A DNA stretch of 64,000 nucleotides from Polytrichum commune (taxonomy: Eukaryota; Streptophyta; Polytrichopsida; Polytrichales; Polytrichaceae), in NCBI GenBank assembly GCA_950295325.1, contig OX485804.1, positions 3,348,001 through 3,412,000 of the forward strand, in the 5' to 3' direction. Numbering within the stretch: position 1 is the first letter of the stretch; each line of letters opens with the position of its first letter. The position numbers were made by a program, and so were the translations under genes. Positions 36,060-47,339 of the stretch are shown piece after piece. Below the pieces are notes generated by a model. That model was not told the origin of the DNA, did not search any database, and saw nothing but the letters and a program-made list of their open reading frames with translations.

Positions 36060-37115
36060 TAAGGGCATCATTTTTTTACATTGGAGTCTATGACATAGTA
36101 CTCCACCCAAAAACAAAAAGGCCCCTTAAATATAAGGATGTGAAATTTTGGAAGGCCTATATATAAGGAGAATGTCCCTCACGACCTGGAATCATGGACA
36201 TAAATTGAAGGGGAATTGGTGTAATTGTTTTTGGCATTTTGTTCGGGGACTCATGCACCAAATGGCTTTACATAGGCCTCCTCTATAAATGACACACCCA
36301 ACGGCATGCATAGCCCATGCTCATGGAGTGGGACCCACTCCCTCATGGCCTTGCCTAAAAGAAACCCTAAATTTACCCCTTCCAACCCATTTTTTTTGTA
36401 TTATACGTTGTAGCTAGGCTTTTATATGAAGGACGTCATCTCGAGTAGAATCATGACTTGAAGTGCCTCGGTCAATGTCGTGCCAAATTATGGCACGGCC
36501 TCTTGGAGGTGTTCTTATAGGTTGGAAAACGATCCTCCTAGTTTCGGGGAACGGTGGGGGAACTTTGAGAACTTCACTTTCCTTAGTAGTCGAGGGGGAA
36601 AGCAAATTGTTGCATACAAGTGTACCTTGAGTTTCATTTGTCCATGTTACAACCCTAACCCATGTAGGTCACCACTTAATTTGTCATAAATGTGTTTGGT
36701 TGGACTGATTTGGGATCTTTGCAAGTTGATTCATTGTCACATGAATCAAAATTAAGTAATTAAATCTCCATGCTACATATTATTGGGGACACTGGTAAAG
36801 GTCAAGTAACAATCCCTTCCTCTCTCTCACTTTCAAATAGATCCCTTGCACCCTACAAATCAAAGCCAATACTGCTTTGTATGCACATGCGTTTACCAAG
36901 TTTCATTATGGGGGTTATTATTTTGGGGTCCTGGAGTGGTTAAGACCATGATATCATTGAAAAAACATAAAGCACTTTGACCCACTTTTCAGTTTCCTTT
37001 GAATACCTATGAATTTGAGGGCCCTTGTTATTCCAACATACCTCCTTGCAAATACTATGAAGCTATGTGGGACCCCAACTACAAAATAAAAAACCAACAT
37101 CGAATCCTCTTTGTG
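36060..37115. other. Intergenic
   Basis: No gene or element boundary recognised. Short overlapping frames near 36414-36689 on both strands have no motif. Confidence 0.5.
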
Positions 37116-37119
37116 CATG

Positions 37120-37283
37120 ATGGGGTTTACTGCCTCCTTTGCGGTGGGTGGGCTCTTGGCTTCCCACCTACCTAGCTAGTTTTTTCCTGTCAAGTAGAGA
37201 GCATGAATCGAACCGCCAACCACTTCATTAAGAAATGGGTACCTCTCCACTATCACATAGTAGTTTAGGGTCATCTTGGACCC
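37120..37283 (-). mobile_element. tRNA-derived SINE
   Basis: On the minus strand, box A TAGTGGAGAGG (37252-37242) fits the pol III consensus exactly and box B GGTTCGATTC (37214-37205) fits in all but the last base, spaced as in tRNA genes. The body (AAACTAGCTAGGTAGGTGGG, then AAGAGCCCACCCACCGCA) is shared with 24815-25045. The tail is not clearly defined. Confidence 0.8.
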
Positions 37284-37449
37284 CACAACTATAACATTGT
37301 ACAAGCAATTTAAAAACTAAGCACACAACAATGAGAAAGCAACAAGAAAAATATTACGTGCACCATAAGAACAACACATAGACATGACAATCAAATGACA
37401 AAATATTATAGCCTAAAACGTAGAATGGTTATAACACTAATACTCTTGT

Positions 37450-37587
37450 CATGTTGTGATGAGTTATGTTCATGGACCCAACATTAGATTTAAAAAATAA
37501 AGACTCCAGATGTTGGAATCCCATTGCTTCAGATTAAATCTAAAGTTAGGACAATGAAACACAACTCATTAGGTAAGTAATGTTATG
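37450..37587. mobile_element. Small palindromic MITE, copy C (diverged)
   Basis: Ends TGATGAGTTATGTTCAT and, on the other strand, TAATGAGTTGTGTTTCAT, with the outer right end ...GTAATGTTATG as in the other copies and an inner CCAGATGTTGG block. About 138 bp. Confidence 0.6.
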
Positions 37588-37589
37588 CG

Positions 37590-39190
37590 ACCCGTATCCA
37601 TAACTCATAGCCCTAGTAAAGGGAGACTACGTATCTACTCCCTGTCATAATGCACCCTCTTCATACTTACAATAGAAATAGGCCAAGTGCGTCTCTTACT
37701 AGTTGCTCTTTCACACAAAATACACTGCATTATGCAGTGTAAGGTATCAATTGTAGCATGTGAAATGGAGGCTCTACCTTGTACTATAAAAGACATGTGT
37801 AACACTAAGGATATGATGTACGACGCAATGGTAAGCATGAGACCTTAAACATCCACTAAGGGCATGATTTCATGTGTCAATCGGTTTGACAAAGCCAAAA
37901 TAGAGTTCACCAACAACACTGGAGTTTTCGCAAGTATCTTCAAGCATCTTGATGGGTGGAGCACTTTCATATGGAATAGACATTGGAAAAAATCACGTCC
38001 ATAACAACCACCTGCAATTGCCTATTGCAACACGTTGGGTGCAGTAATTGCCCTATGCAACGACATGTGGGTGTTGACTCCCCTAGGATCCGAATTGGCA
38101 TAAATGTAATGTAAAATGCCCTTCATTGCGTTTGTGTGGGACATGAGGTGTTGAACAGTGCCGATGGGCAACATGGCTTGGAAGTGCCCAATGCAAATGT
38201 ATGATGCCCGCATATGTGGAAGGAGTTGCTACATACAATAAGAATTGGAGTCCAATGTGGCAGTTTTTTCCCATCCCATGGTGGTGGGCAACCTCACTAC
38301 CATCATGGCCACAATTGATGTGTGATGACAATATGATTATTGTATCTTATTTTGCATGACATGTTTGTGTCCGTTTCTAGAACGGTGCTCTAGCTTATAT
38401 GTCCAGCAGTTTGAAGCAATTGTGGCAATGTCTAATGTCGACAACACAACCACAAACATGGCATCATTTTGTCTTTTTATGTCCACATGCGAGCCAATCT
38501 TCAACTCCTTTGCACAAAATATGCCGGCTAATGTCATTTTTAAATAATTTCTTATGTGTACACTTACATTGAAGCCCCCAACTCCAACACTATATTACAC
38601 AACTATCACTTTTGGTCTTTAGCATATGGTGGGAACCCATATTTGGTGTCGTCTTTGATGTTCCTTTACCTTACAACATGTTCTCCATTGGAGTGGGTTG
38701 TGTCTTCCCCTACATAACCATGTCACAATGCCCCCTCCCTATTTTATTTTATTATTTTCTTTTCTTAGAACCTATTTCAAAGCAAAGTTGGGGAAACAAA
38801 CATTGGTTGCCCTTCCACATGTGTTCATTGCCTCCAACCACATCCGCTGCTGCAAACACAATACCGCCCACCACCTGCCTCCAACCCAATCGGTTTTGAT
38901 TTCCACGAAGGTTACATGGCTTTCAAAACACACGTGACGACTCTCCTCCTTGCATGTGCCTCTTCAACATACTTTAACAATATATTAACTATCTGCATGC
39001 TGCACTACAAGCACATTCTTGCACAGACCACCAACCACACCATTCCAATAACAACTCTCCCCCCCCCCCCACAGTCTTCCCCTACCACACATACACGTTG
39101 ACCCATTTTTGTTTACACATGCAATGCTCATGTTCTCAAGGGCTTGTTCGGCATTACCACGTTTGATGCGGAAGATACAATAGCCACCAT
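37590..39190. other. Intergenic
   Basis: Numerous short open frames on both strands without motifs; a poly-C run at about 39060-39070. No gene supported. Confidence 0.5.
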
Positions 39191-39669
39191 AAAGTTAGGG
39201 CCGCTTTACACCTAGAGGCCGGGCCAATTCGTTGTGTAAGAGGCTTGAAATCCTCACTTGTGATTGGTCAAAAGGTTGAAATCGGCCCCAACCCCTTTAC
39301 ACCTAGAGGCCGGGCCGATTTGGTGGTATGAATTTTTTAATCAAAAAATGAATGGTCTGACACGGCCCGAGCTCTCTCAAATGGGTGCACCGAAAATGGA
39401 AGGCCAATTCATGGCCTAGGGGCCAATGTCAGATTTTAATAAAAAGTATTTTTTCCAATAAAATATATATTTTTTAGCAAAACAGCTCCGTTGGATTATG
39501 TGGAAATCTGAACGGCTCTTATGATTCATCGTGACTTCATCCTCTCTTCTCTTCTTCTTCTTCTTCTTCTTTTTTTTTTTTTTTTTTTCCCCCCCCCCCC
39601 CCTCCTTAGAGTGTTTCTTGCTGATTTTTTTGCGCTTGCAAGATTGTTGCTAACGTTTGTAGGGTTAGC

Positions 39670-40936
39670 ATGGAGGGGTCTTTAGAGAGGAGTGGATGGA
39701 ATTCTAGTGAAGTTTATGAGGCAATGCAAAGGTATCAAAGTGCTCAAGCTCATGCTTTCCAACCCTATCAAGCTCATCTACAAGAACATGGAGGTAGTGT
39801 AGGGGTTCCCGAATTTTTTCAACCACCTTGTGGAAATCATATTCCTCCTCCACCTCCGTTGATTATGGACATGTGTGCAAGTAATATGAAGAGAAAGGCT
39901 ACGGAAGAGATTGGGGATGAAGATGTCCAGATTAGAGCTCCCCTAGCACCGAAGAAAAAAGGAATCGCAACTTCAAAAAAACCTCGGAAAAATAACATGA
40001 AGGAGGTGGAAGAAGATGAAGAACTCGGCTCAAAGAATTGGAAGGATCGCGATGTGGAGACAATGATTGCCATGCGCGGTGAGATGGAACCTGAATTTTT
40101 TAAGAACGCAAAGAAACAAGGTAAGATTTTTGCAACCCTAAATTTTTTGAAAAAAAAAAGTTCTGATTTCAGATTTGGCCAATTTGGCCTTTTTAAAGGC
40201 CTTGCCCTTCGCCTCTCGCCTCCGAGCCCCCCCTTTCCCTCCCAATGCTTGTGGCAAGCCTTGGGAGAGCAAGTTGTGTGTGCTAAGGTTTGATCTTTCC
40301 ACCTCTCACACGCGAGAAGATGTATCCATCGGAGTACCAACTCTCCATTCCTTTCCGCCGTGTTCACTTTGTCTCATATGTGGTACTTAAATTGGAATCA
40401 TTTATGTAATTTATCGTTCTTATGACGCTCTCATATTACGTACAGGGGTGGATACATGGTTGAAATTGCATGCTCGTTTGCTTGCGGTAATTCCTGGACT
40501 AAACCGAACTTCCGAGGGTTGCAAAAAAAAATTCAATACCTTGTACAAGTTGTACAAAGAAGACAAGCTGACAAATGGAATTTCAGGATCAGATCGTCAT
40601 GCTTGTAAGTTCTATGATTCTTTTGATTAGTGGTGACATCAGACTGGAACTGTAATGAAACATGTGACAGCATCCGCTAGTGATTATGTTAGTGTTGAAG
40701 ACAACACCACAGACAATGACAATGATTTGCATTCAAAAGACACTCCAATTCCAGCTATGACAGCAACTCCAAATTCAACAACCAAGGTGGACAAGAAGAA
40801 TTTTCAAGAGCGATGCTATGGAGTTTTTGTACAAATGGCCGAAAACAGTTCAGTCATGCTGAAGAATTTTGAGAAAACCAATGCTTTATTAGAAAGGGTA
40901 GACCGACAGATGGATAGGCTTATAGACAAACTTTAG
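39670..40936 (+). pseudogene. Harbinger ORF1, Myb/SANT-like DNA-binding protein, interrupted
   Basis: Exon 1 39670-40120 ends at GTAAGA; the intron ends in TACAG at 40445; exon 2 starts at 40446 and the codon is completed across the junction. The protein has a KNWKDRDVETMIAMRGEM start of the trihelix/SANT fold, continued by TWLKLHARLLAVIPGLNRTS and CKKKFNTLYKLYKED. After FYDSFD there are two in-frame stops (TAG at 40628, TGA at 40634); the frame then reopens to 40936 with a coiled-coil-like C-terminus (FVQMAENSSVMLKNFEKTNA). In this superfamily ORF1 helps transposase bind the ends and enter the nucleus. Two stops six bases apart suggest inactivation, unless an unusual splice removes them. Confidence 0.8.
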
Positions 40937-41027
40937 GACTAATCCTCCTCCGAATCAGATGTATCATGATCACGAGGGAAGAGAAATTTTCCCTCCATCC
41001 TCAAATGAGCTTTCCAACAAGATTGAG

Positions 41028-42422
41028 CTAGTAATTCATGTGCTTGTGTTGCTTGCACCAACAAATTTTTAATCCTTGTTTCTTTATCTTTTTTGTTTTA
41101 ACAACCTCCGCACTCTCATCTTCATCTTCTTCTACATCTTTAAATGCATTTACCACAGTTTCTTCAAGGTCTTCAATTTGCATTGTTCCTGCTTCAACCT
41201 CGTCCATTTTCAGGTATCTCCTCATCTCTTTTGCAGCTTGTATAGCCGTCATAAATATATCTGCATTTTCTAGCTGTCCAAGTTGATTTGTACTCTCTTT
41301 ATGCATAATTCTTTCTCCCTCTTTTGCCCATTCATCATCAAATTTGTCTCGGTGTATTATGCACAAGTTGTCAAGACACATGCAAGTAGTAACCACATTA
41401 GGTACATGTCGGAGATGCATATCAATTCTTTTCAATAGTATCCTCCACCTCCCTTTCAATATGCCAAAAGCTCTTTCTACTGCCATTCTTGTTGATGATT
41501 GGATGAAATTCCAATGCGCCTTTGCTCTAGGTAATCCATCTTTTTCACCTTTGAAAGGAGAGTAGAACCATGGTCTCATTGGATAAGCAGCATCACCCAT
41601 AAGTTTGTAAGGCAATAGCTTACCTTTCATCATTTTTTTTCCAATATCTGAATTTTGGAACAAAGTCCAATCATGGCAGCGCCCAGCCCATCCAAAATCA
41701 TAATCCCAAAACCTACATTTGCTATATACTACACCTTGAAGTAGAGCTGAATAGAAGCTTTTTCTACAATAATATGAAGTAGGATCTATAGGAGGAGCAA
41801 TGATAGGTATATGACTACCATCAACCGCTCCAATTACATAAGGTAATCCCCTAAGCTCCTTAAACTCGGCTGCAATTCTATTCAATGTAGTTTTAGATTG
41901 TTTCTCAATTACTAGTGGTTTTAAATGTTTCTCAATTGCTACACAAAACTCCCTCACAATGATAGATGCAGTACTTTCATGAATTCCATAAGTTTCAGCA
42001 CAACCGCGTAATGAATTACCACTACTAAGTCTATTCAAAGAAAGAGCAATCCGGTTTCTAAGAGGAATGGATGCTCTGAAATTTGTATCCTTACGACTTA
42101 ATGATGGAGATAAGACACCGCACAAATAATTAAAAGTTTCGGGAAGTAACCTTGTATGTTGTTTGAATAACTTAACCGAGTAACATCCAAATAACAATCT
42201 GTCCGCAAAAATAGTATTCCGGTCATACATCCAAATATTCCGTGTCCTCCTAAACGTACCACTCTCCACAACCATTGTAGCAAAAACAATTGTCATGACA
42301 TCATAATGATTATGCAAAGCAATTTTTTGCAAAATTGCAACAACTGCCATAACATGTCGCACCGCCATGAAGAACACAAGAGCAACTAAAATCTTCCGTC
42401 TACGTTCATCCATCTTGTACAA
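41028..42422 (-). CDS. PIF/Harbinger DDE transposase, intact frame (464 aa)
   Basis: A single uninterrupted frame, usual length for HARBI1/PIF transposases. An N-terminal helix-turn-helix-like region (about 120-165, with SSGNSLRGCAETYGIHESTA) precedes the DDE_4 nuclease: Asp201 in VIGAVDGSHIPI, Asp251 in GWAGRCHDWTLFQNS and Glu316 in VERAFGILKGRW, with GDAAYPMRPW between. All three acidic residues are present. It ends in an acidic segment and a Lys-rich, Cys-containing tail. Acts in the nucleus to excise and reinsert the element at TWA targets. The intact frame suggests recent or selected activity. Confidence 0.93.
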   Translation of the reverse strand: MYKMDERRRKILVALVFFMAVRHVMAVVAILQKIALHNHYDVMTIVFATMVVESGTFRRTRNIWMYDRNTIFADRLLFGCYSVKLFKQHTRLLPETFNYLCGVLSPSLSRKDTNFRASIPLRNRIALSLNRLSSGNSLRGCAETYGIHESTASIIVREFCVAIEKHLKPLVIEKQSKTTLNRIAAEFKELRGLPYVIGAVDGSHIPIIAPPIDPTSYYCRKSFYSALLQGVVYSKCRFWDYDFGWAGRCHDWTLFQNSDIGKKMMKGKLLPYKLMGDAAYPMRPWFYSPFKGEKDGLPRAKAHWNFIQSSTRMAVERAFGILKGRWRILLKRIDMHLRHVPNVVTTCMCLDNLCIIHRDKFDDEWAKEGERIMHKESTNQLGQLENADIFMTAIQAAKEMRRYLKMDEVEAGTMQIEDLEETVVNAFKDVEEDEDESAEVVKTKKIKKQGLKICWCKQHKHMNY

Positions 42423-42644
42423 ATGACAATGAAAAGAAAGAAAGAGGGGCTGAAATTTTCCTAAATTTATTGAATCGGCTTGGCTTCTTGGCCCGAGGGC
42501 CTTTACATATGGGAAAATTGGCCCCCGTTATAATCTTATTATAATGTGTAGTAGAGGCCGGCCTCCAACCCAAAAAAGGCTCAAATTTTGTGCAATCGGC
42601 CTCGAGGGAAATTGGCCTGGCCTCTAGGTGTAAAGCGGCCCTTA

Positions 42645-44580
42645 GGCACATTCGGCATGGGTTGGGTGTGCTCCAATGGCAACAACATTGTTAGGTTCAA
42701 CCTTATGTACTCCATGGTGGACTCCATCTCAACTCGCTTCGACCTTGACTCCTTGTGCATAACTATTCTCCATTTTGGAATGCCTCCCTTTGTGAGAAAA
42801 AACCATTGCTGCACCTACAAGGAAATGCAAATGGTTCTACCTTGGTGTTGGGAGCTAGTTCATTGAAGTTTACATCCATGAAGGTGTCCTTGTCCTTCTT
42901 TGTAATTTGCGCCACCATCAACACCCACATTGTTGCGTACCCTTGCACGTTGGATTAAAATTATGGGGGTCTTCAAAGTCCCGTAGTCCATGTGCAACAT
43001 GCGCTTTAGTAGTCTAATGCATACAACTTTATTTTACGTTCCTCTCTTACTACCAGTTCCCCCCCCCCCTGGTGTAGAGCATGCTACCCACACCGCAATC
43101 GTTTGTGGCCATACCCTTGCATGTCATGTTCTCACATCGAAAATGGTTTCCATATGGGTGTAAGCATGGTAAAGAGGACCAAAAAAATGCTCCGGTTTAA
43201 TAAAATCATTTTTTGGGTCAAAGGCCTAAAAATTGTAGCAAAGTGCTATTTAAATTGGATTTTCCTAATGATGACCTTCATTGTTGTGTTGAATACTCAA
43301 ATGTAGAATATCAAGTTGAGAACTTTTAAAATTATCATTAAAAGTAATGCTCAAAAGCACGTGATTGAATATGGTCTTGAATGTGAATTTCCATGACCTT
43401 AATTTTTTTTGAAGTTGGAATGTTTTTTCATATTCCTTGAATTCATTGTATACACGAGATCATCATTACAAATCTTTGTAGAAAACCATCAATTTAATGC
43501 AATTTTATTGTATTTAAATAAAATTTAGATAGGTACTTGTTCAATATCACCTATTTGCACACCACAAGCACAATCTTTTGAAATAAGCATCTCAACCATA
43601 GATGTGGTTGCAACGATCAAGATTTGGGGATGCATATGAAACCACAGATGATTGGCAACCATTGCAATATGTATAGCAACCAACGTGATAACGTCACTGC
43701 CGCAAGATTTGGAACATGGATGGGCCATGAAGTGTGAAACATATGCCTCCACTGTTGGTGAACAACCAAGAATTACACACAATGTTGGAGACGGCAACCA
43801 CTATGAGCCTCCCGGATGATGTGGACGTGCATGAGTCAACATATGTTTATGGAACTAGTCCCCCGTCCACAAATGGTAGCATCAAATTTTTTTGCATGTT
43901 GCTTGGGCATGAATGACATGGCAACACCACTAGCCCACGCAACGCAACCGCAGTGAGGAAAATAGACTGTGGAGGAAGAGCTTGCCAACGAGGTGGTGGC
44001 ATAGTATTTACTATCGCGATGGCCATATGCGATGTCCTTTTTCCTTCAAGTGAGAGGGGACCAACAAATGGGAGACTTCCTTGACACTGTGATTAGCTTT
44101 ATTGACATTGACTTGGTGTAATCCAAGCCTATAGGGGTCAAGTTTTTATGTTGGATGGATGAGAGGTACTCTCAAATGCGATAATCCCTCTATCCCTTAC
44201 GTGCTACTTGTTGTCAAATGAATTTTAGGAAATAATTGTCATAATTGATCTACTCATAAATCTCCATATCAATGTTTGAGGAGAATTTTTAGGCATAACA
44301 TATCAAAAGTCTACACTAAGTATTGTATTTAGTGTCACCAATTCTATTTGTCTTCCTCAATACTAATTATAAACTGCTTGTGTAGTGCCATCAACACTAA
44401 ATGTAAATTTGTCATTCCTTGTAAACAAACAATTGGGCATCACACATTTACAATGTTGCAATTACTATCATGTACCAAGTGGATTTTCCCAGCCTAAATC
44501 CATTCATCCATGACAATGCTTCTAAACGCTTCATAAAAATGTCATCCTAAAAGTTACCACACCACACTAAACACAACACC
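42645..44580. other. Intergenic
   Basis: Poly-C run at about 43060-43068. Short open frames only; no motif seen on either strand. Confidence 0.5.
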
Positions 44581-44589
44581 TAGTGAAGT

Positions 44590-45760
44590 GTTTCCAAGTC
44601 CAACCGGTTCCAAGTCCAAGTCTTTTGGTGTTTCCTTATAAACATTTTTGAGATATATTCAATGAATTGCTCTAAAACGATGCCTAATTTTCCTGCCGTC
44701 TTGAACTTCGACCGGTTGTTCCTCAAACTCAACCAGTGCACATCCGTAACTAGCGGTCAAGTCCTCCCTGTTCCACTGATCCATACGGTAAGTTCTCCTC
44801 GCATGTCTCTGGAACTAGGCAGAGAAAGTTAATTTTGGGTTTTCCTTACAAACATTCTTGAGGTACATTCAATATATTCCTCTAAAACGATGGGTAAAAA
44901 TTCCCTGCAGTCTTGAACATCGACCGGTTGTTTCTCAAAACTCAACCAGTGCGCATCTGTAACTAGTGGTCGATTCTCCCTGTTCCAGGCAGGAAGTTAC
45001 TTTTGGTTTTTTGTTACAAATGTTTTTCGAGGTATATTCTATGGATTCCTCCAAAACGATGGGTAAATTTTCCCCTGCGGTCTTGAGCTTCGACCGGTTG
45101 TTTCTCAAACTCAACCAGTGCGCATCCATAACTAGTGGTCGATTCTCCCTGTTCCATTGCTCCATACGGCGAGTCCTCCTCGCCTGTCTCTGGAACCAGG
45201 CAGAAGAGGAAGTTAGTTTTGGTTTTTCCCTTACAAACGTCTCTGAGGTATATTCAATAAATTCCTCTAAAACGATGGGTTAATTTTCCCCCGCGATCTT
45301 GAGCATCCACCGGTTGTTTCTCAAAACTCAACCAGTGCGCATCCGTAACTAGTGGTCGATTCTCCCTGTTCCCTTGCTCCATACGGTAAGTCCTCCTCAC
45401 ATGTCTCTGGAACCAGGCAGAAGAGGAAGTTAATTTTGGGTTTTCCTTACAAACGTTTTCAAGGTATATTCAATAAATTCCTCTAAAACGATGGGTTAAT
45501 TTTTCCCTGCGGCCTTGAGCATTGACCGGTTGTTTTTCTGAAACTCAACCAGTGTGCATCCGTAACTACTGGTCGATTCTCCCTGTTCCATTGCTCCATA
45601 CGGCAAGTCCTCCTCGCCTGTCTCTGGAACCAGGCAGAAGAGGAAGCTAGTTTTCAAGGTATATTCAATAAATTCCTCTAAAACGATGCATAACTTTCCC
45701 GCGGTCTTGAGCATTGACCAGTTGTGCATCCGTAACTAACGGTCGATTCTTCCCTGTTCG
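44590..45760. repeat. Tandem array, about six units of 168-217 bp
   Basis: The phrase CTC(T/C)AAAACGATG recurs at about 44671, 44879, 45047, 45264, 45480 and 45674, each followed by a GTCTTGA...GACCGGTTGTTTCTC block, CAACCAGTGCGCATCC, and GGTCGATTCTCCCTGTTCC. Units differ in length and sequence, so the array is old. Its core (reverse complement CCGGTTGAAGTTCGA...ATCGTTTTAGAGGA) is the same as that of the array at 50.0-51.1 kb on the other strand. Confidence 0.9.
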
Positions 45761-45769
45761 ACTGCACCA

Positions 45770-46120
45770 TACGGGAAGTCCTCCTCCACGCCTGTCTCTG
45801 GAAGCAAGCAGGCAGAGCAGGAGGTAGTTAAGTAGGCCATCGGCGGTCACCGCTGGAGGGAGGGGGCCAAGGGCAACGAGACGGGCACGTTGTGGGGAGG
45901 TGGATATCATCACAGGAAGCGCCGGATACCCCCACACGCGCCCACGTGCACGCGTGCCTGCCTCTCTCTCCCCCTCTTCCTCTCCCTCTCCCTCTCTCCC
46001 TCTCTCTCCTGCCTCAGTGTGTTCCGTGAGGGGGGCCAAGCCCATTCAATTTTATTGTTGTTAATGGAGTCCCAAGAGGTGCCTGCGGGCAGGCACGACT
46101 CGACCATTCAGCTGCGGAGC
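45770..46120. other. GC-rich spacer with CT-rich tract
   Basis: More GC-rich than its surroundings and with an imperfect (CTCTCC)n tract at about 45960-46010. Long overlapping frames on both strands here (45890-46333, 45665-46045) follow from composition and extend into repeats, so no gene is called. Confidence 0.5.
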
Positions 46121-46174
46121 CTGCGGCACCTTGCCCGGCAGCCAAAAAGCTGCAGCGCTCGTCAGTATAATGTA

Positions 46175-46300
46175 CTCTTCCCTCCGCCCAAGAATGATTT
46201 GCCTACCGCCGGGAGTTTTCTGTCCCAAAATGTTTGCCGGAGGAACATTTTGGGATGTAAGACTTCGGCGGGTAGGACAATCGGTTTGGGACGGAGGGAG
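46175..46300. mobile_element. Stowaway-like MITE, array unit 1
   Basis: 126 bp between TA dinucleotides; inverted ends CTCTTCCCTCCG.CC and GGGACGGAGGGAG, inner inverted CCAAAATGTTTGCC / GGAACATTTTGGG. Confidence 0.85.
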
Positions 46301-46471
46301 TATGGTTTTGCGGCCATCTTCTCCTGTGAGTAATGGGAACACACACGCTCAGAAGCGTCGTTCGTGAGGGTGAGAGGGAGCTATCGCTTACGAGTGTAAG
46401 TTACTCTCATCCATCTCACATGAAACTTTGCCCAACAGCCAAAAAGCTGCAACGCCCGTCAGTGTAATGTA

Positions 46472-46597
46472 CTCCTCCCTCCGTCCCAAATTGATTGACC
46501 TACCGCCAAGAGTTTTCTGTCCCGAAATGTTTGCCAAAGAAACATTTTGGGATATAAGATTTCAGGGAGCAGGGCAATCAGTTTGGGACGGAGGGAG
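46472..46597. mobile_element. Stowaway-like MITE, array unit 2
   Basis: 126 bp between TA dinucleotides, ends CTCCTCCCTCCGTCCC and GGGACGGAGGGAG. Same insertion point as unit 1. Confidence 0.87.
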
Positions 46598-46769
46598 TAT
46601 GGTTTTGCGGCCATCTTCTCCTGTGAGTAATGGGACCACACACGCTCAAAAGCGTCGGTTGGTGAGGGTGAGAGGGAACTATCACTTACAAGTGTAAGTT
46701 ACTCTCATTCATCCCACATGAAACTCTGCCTGACAACCACAAAGTTGCAACACTTGTCATTATAATGTA

Positions 46770-46892
46770 CTCCCTCTGTCCCAAAGTGATTATCCTACCG
46801 CTGGGAGTTTTCTGTCCCAAAATGTTTGCCAGAGAAACATTTTGGGATATAAGACTCCGGGGGGTAGGACAATCGGTTTGGGAAGGAGGGAG
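46770..46892. mobile_element. Stowaway-like MITE, array unit 3
   Basis: 123 bp between TA dinucleotides, ends CTCCCTCTGTCCC and GGGAAGGAGGGAG. Confidence 0.87.
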
Positions 46893-47062
46893 TATGGTTT
46901 TGTGGCCATCCTTCTTGTGAGTAATGGGACTGCACACGTTCAAAAGCGTTGTTCGTGAGGGTGAGAGGGAACTATCGCTTATGGTTGTAAGTCATTCTCA
47001 TCCATCCCACATGAAACTTTGCCTGGCAACCAAAAAGTTGCGGCACTCGTCAATATAATCTA

Positions 47063-47185
47063 CTCCCTCTATCCCAAAATAATTGTCCTTCCCCTTGGAG
47101 TGTTCCGATCCAAAATGTTTTTTGGATAAACAATTTGGGACATAAAACTCCGGTGGGTAGGACAATCAATATGGGATGGAGGGAG
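47063..47185. mobile_element. Stowaway-like MITE, array unit 4
   Basis: 123 bp between TA dinucleotides, ends CTCCCTCTATCCC and GGGATGGAGGGAG; the most diverged of the four. Confidence 0.85.
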
Positions 47186-47339
47186 TACTGTTTTGCGGCC
47201 ATCCTTCCTATGAATAATGGGACCACACACATTCAAAAGCGTTGTTCTTGAGGGTGAGAGGGAATTATCGCTTACGAGTGTAAGTTACACTCTCATCCAT
47301 CCGACATGAAACGTGACCCCCCTAAGGTGCATGGGTGTT

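Larger units (their letters stand above)
39198..42641. mobile_element. PIF/Harbinger transposon, coding element (3,444 bp)
   Basis: 32-base inverted ends with one mismatch (39198-39229 and 42610-42641, starting GGGCCGCTTTACACCTAGAG) flanked by TTA duplications (39195-39197, 42642-42644). It carries the two genes expected of the superfamily in convergent orientation: a Myb/SANT-like ORF1 on the plus strand and a DDE transposase on the minus strand, with stop codons about 90 bases apart. A second copy of the terminus (TTTACACCTAGAGGCCGGGCC-like) lies at about 39295. Runs of TTC, T and C lie at about 39548-39602 before ORF1. Confidence 0.95.
46127..47311. repeat. Tandem array of four ~293-bp units, each carrying a MITE
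   Basis: Units start near 46127, 46426, 46720 and 47008 at CTTTGCC..GCA(G/A)CCAAAAAG. Each has the same order: GTCAGTATAATG, a Stowaway-like MITE, GGTTTTGCGGCCATC, AATGGGACCACACACG, AAGCGTTGTTCGTGAGGG and CTTACGAGTGTAAGTTACTC. Because the MITE sits at the same point in all four, insertion preceded amplification. Confidence 0.93.

Noticed and set aside
45665-46333. Overlapping 126- and 147-codon frames on both strands
   Set aside because: GC-rich, CT-tract composition creates them and they extend into repeat units.
46127-47311. CRISPR-like array from regular spacing of similar units
   Set aside because: Whole ~293-bp units are repeated, including the segments between; plant nuclear tandem duplication explains it.
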